7,893 bases of DNA from the NCBI GenBank assembly GCA_013041585.1, contig JABEVM010000010.1, positions 1 to 7,893 of the forward strand. The letters run 5' to 3'. Made by a program: the position numbers and the translations under genes. Under the pieces are notes generated by a model. The model was not told the origin of the DNA. It saw only the letters and a list, made by a program, of their open reading frames with translations, and ran no database searches. Position 1 is the stretch's first letter; each line of letters begins with the position of its first letter. The DNA comes from Chlamydiota bacterium. GTDB taxonomy: Bacteria; Chlamydiota; Chlamydiia; Chlamydiales; Rhabdochlamydiaceae. Below, in pieces: positions 6,732-7,893 of this stretch.

Positions 6732-6760
6732 ATTGTGATTCGATCTTCGATTTTTTTCAA
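6732..6760 (-). promoter_or_regulatory. Candidate sigma70-like promoter of tkt-hemE
   Basis: On the minus strand TTGAAA (6755-6760, five of six consensus bases) and CACAAT (6732-6737, four of six) are separated by the optimal 17 bases. Transcription would start near 6725, leaving a leader of about 27 bases that contains AAGGA five bases before the tkt ATG. The spacer includes the short inverted repeat TCGA-AGA-TCGA. It lies in the 121-bp gap after the hydrolase gene. Confidence 0.5.
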
Positions 6761-6819
6761 TCTGAAATATGCAAACAGCCAGGATTAGAAAGAAAAGTAC
6801 CACTTACAACTTTTGAAAC

Positions 6820-7776
6820 TTACCTTTCTAGCAAACATTGAAAGGTTCCCGTATTTTTAACAGTAGCTCCATTTTGCAAAGAGATAACTGCTGTTTTAAC
6901 AACGGGCCAGGTCACGGAATTGGGAGCTGCATACTCATGATGCGCTGCGCCTTTTACAACAAAGAGTTCGACGCTATCCCCTTTTTTTTGTGCAACTTGC
7001 ATATAAGCTCTACCAAGTTCTGCTGGAACTACAAGGTCATCTGCTCCATAAACTAAAATTTGCGGCGCTCCTAGTGGTAATAATTCTTTTGGAGACGCTT
7101 CCATAAAATGTTCTGATACTAAATCAGGCGCGCCCCCTAAAAGTTTTCCTACTACATCCTCTCCGCACCCTTGTTCTGAGCTTCCCAGTTTTCGAAAGGC
7201 TTTTAAATCCGGGATACCGCCTAGAGAAATCACCCCTCGGAGTACAAGTGGATTCTCTTTAAAGAGAACGCTATCAGATGGGATTTTGTGTCTTGCGGCA
7301 AGCCAAAGAGCTAAATGTCCCCCAGCAGAATGACCTACAACGACTACACGACTTAAGTCTAAAGAATATTTACTTGCAATCTCTCGTAAAAAATCTGCTG
7401 CGCTGCCAACATCTTCAAAAGTTCCAGGCCAGCCGCCTCCATTTGCATCAGTCCCTCTGTATTCAATATTCCACGTAGCCATGCCCTGGTCGCGAAGTGC
7501 GTCCGCAAGCGCTTCGGTGTTTTGTATAGTCGCAAATTTAGACGTCCAACACCCTCCATGGATCACAATGGCAACTGGATGAGGTCCCTCTGAATTTGGC
7601 AGACGGAGTCTTCCAAATTGAAGTGGTTCGCTGCCGTAGACAATCTGCTCATCCGCTGGCTTACTATGTAAAGCATTTATATCATTTGCTGTAAAATGCC
7701 AGGCTTTCTCTGTCGCAAAACAGCTGCCTGCAAAGCCAAAAAAACTCAGAATCAACATTCTTAGAAAGCTTTTCAT
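6820..7776 (-). CDS. Secreted alpha/beta hydrolase (BD-FAE / arylformamidase-like)
   Basis: A serine hydrolase of the alpha/beta fold; the substrate cannot be told from sequence, with carboxyl esters or amides likely. The N-terminus is a type I signal peptide: K2 and R6, a hydrophobic run from 7 to about 18, and probable cleavage after A21 (CFA before TEK), so the mature enzyme acts outside the cytoplasm. The AGSC at 16-19 is a poor lipobox. The oxyanion motif HGGCW is at 73-77 and the nucleophile elbow GHSAGGH has S150. The acid is D246 or D247 in YGADDLVVP and the base H279 or H280 in GAAHHEY. HGG-x-W plus GHSAGGH is typical of the esterases grouped with BD-FAE and kynurenine formamidase. 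The start is the ATG at 7776, with GGAGAG four bases upstream; a TTG at 7788 lies before that site and is not the start. The mature part has C76, C204 and C314. It is a single gene with its own promoter candidate and no evident tie to heme synthesis. Confidence 0.88.
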   Translation of the reverse strand: MKSFLRMLILSFFGFAGSCFATEKAWHFTANDINALHSKPADEQIVYGSEPLQFGRLRLPNSEGPHPVAIVIHGGCWTSKFATIQNTEALADALRDQGMATWNIEYRGTDANGGGWPGTFEDVGSAADFLREIASKYSLDLSRVVVVGHSAGGHLALWLAARHKIPSDSVLFKENPLVLRGVISLGGIPDLKAFRKLGSSEQGCGEDVVGKLLGGAPDLVSEHFMEASPKELLPLGAPQILVYGADDLVVPAELGRAYMQVAQKKGDSVELFVVKGAAHHEYAAPNSVTWPVVKTAVISLQNGATVKNTGTFQCLLER

Positions 7777-7780
7777 TTTT

Positions 7781-7786
7781 CTCTCC
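7781..7786 (-). promoter_or_regulatory. Shine-Dalgarno GGAGAG of the hydrolase
   Basis: GGAGAG on the minus strand lies four bases before the ATG at 7776. It fixes the start and thereby gives the signal peptide a proper short n-region (MKSFLR) instead of a TTG-initiated extension. Confidence 0.8.
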
Positions 7787-7807
7787 AATTACCATTGCTA
7801 AAATATC

Positions 7808-7836
7808 TATATAATCCGAGAGGGAGTTATCAGCAA
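7808..7836 (-). promoter_or_regulatory. Candidate promoter of the hydrolase
   Basis: On the minus strand TTGCTG (7831-7836, three of six consensus bases) and TATATA (7808-7813, four of six) are 17 bases apart. The implied start near 7801 leaves a short leader with the GGAGAG site. The -35 is weak, so this is tentative. Confidence 0.35.
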
Positions 7837-7859
7837 CGTCTTTAATACACCCTTATTAT

Positions 7860-7888
7860 TTGCTAGACTAAAAAACTCGTGATAATAT
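7860..7888 (+). promoter_or_regulatory. Candidate rightward promoter for a gene beyond the window
   Basis: TTGCTA (7860-7865) and TAATAT (7883-7888), each four of six consensus bases, are 17 bases apart on the plus strand and face out of the window, divergent from the hydrolase. No reading frame starts within the remaining five bases, so it cannot be tested here. Confidence 0.22.
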
Positions 7889-7893
7889 GAATA

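Noticed and set aside
6793..6814. AAAAGT...ACTTTT stem after the hydrolase as its terminator
   Set aside because: Only six mostly A/T pairs around a 10-base loop, with an interrupted pyrimidine run behind it.
1..7893. CRISPR array, insertion sequence, phage, toxin-antitoxin or defence system
   Set aside because: No spaced repeats, transposase, integrase, nuclease or paired small genes are present; the genes are housekeeping enzymes plus one hydrolase and one unknown.

Overview
The window is a compact, low-GC bacterial chromosome segment with six protein genes and almost no spare DNA. It holds three consecutive late heme-biosynthesis enzymes (HemE, HemF, and an FAD-type protoporphyrinogen oxidase, HemG/HemY), a transketolase, a secreted alpha/beta hydrolase and one protein I do not recognise. 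The grouping tkt / hemE / coproporphyrinogen oxidase / hemG recalls Chlamydia, where, from memory, hemE-hemN-hemG are neighbours and tkt lies a few genes away. My best guess is therefore an environmental, Chlamydia-like member of the Chlamydiae. This rests on gene order and protein character only. There is no rRNA, tRNA or other phylogenetic marker in the window.

Layout from left to right. An unrecognised 455-residue protein (minus strand) lies just downstream of hemG (minus), with a good candidate promoter of its own across the hemG stop codon. hemG and hemF are divergent across a 65-bp gap. hemF (plus) runs convergently into hemE (minus), and their 3' ends overlap by 27 bp. tkt (minus) is directly upstream of hemE and their stop and start codons overlap as ATGA, so tkt-hemE looks like one translationally coupled unit with a good sigma70-like promoter before tkt. 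At the right end an alpha/beta hydrolase with a signal peptide (minus) has its own promoter candidate. A plus-strand promoter candidate at the extreme right edge may serve a gene outside the window.

How the genes work together. HemE decarboxylates uroporphyrinogen III to coproporphyrinogen III. HemF oxidatively decarboxylates that to protoporphyrinogen IX, and HemG oxidises it to protoporphyrin IX, the substrate for ferrochelatase. HemF and the FAD-type HemG both use O2, so this version of the pathway is adapted to oxygen. Transketolase belongs to the pentose phosphate pathway and has no direct role in heme synthesis; its coupling to hemE is positional.

The most unusual point is the hemF locus. 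hemF sits where chlamydiae usually carry hemN, points opposite to both flanking heme genes, and stops right after the conserved SMPP...W motif, so it lacks about 25 C-terminal residues found in E. coli HemF. The truncation falls in a very GC-rich 19-bp patch shared with the hemE 3' end. A local inversion or displacement that trimmed hemF is a reasonable reading. Several start codons needed correction: for three genes a GGAGAG Shine-Dalgarno four bases before an ATG shows that longer TTG/GTG-initiated readings are wrong.
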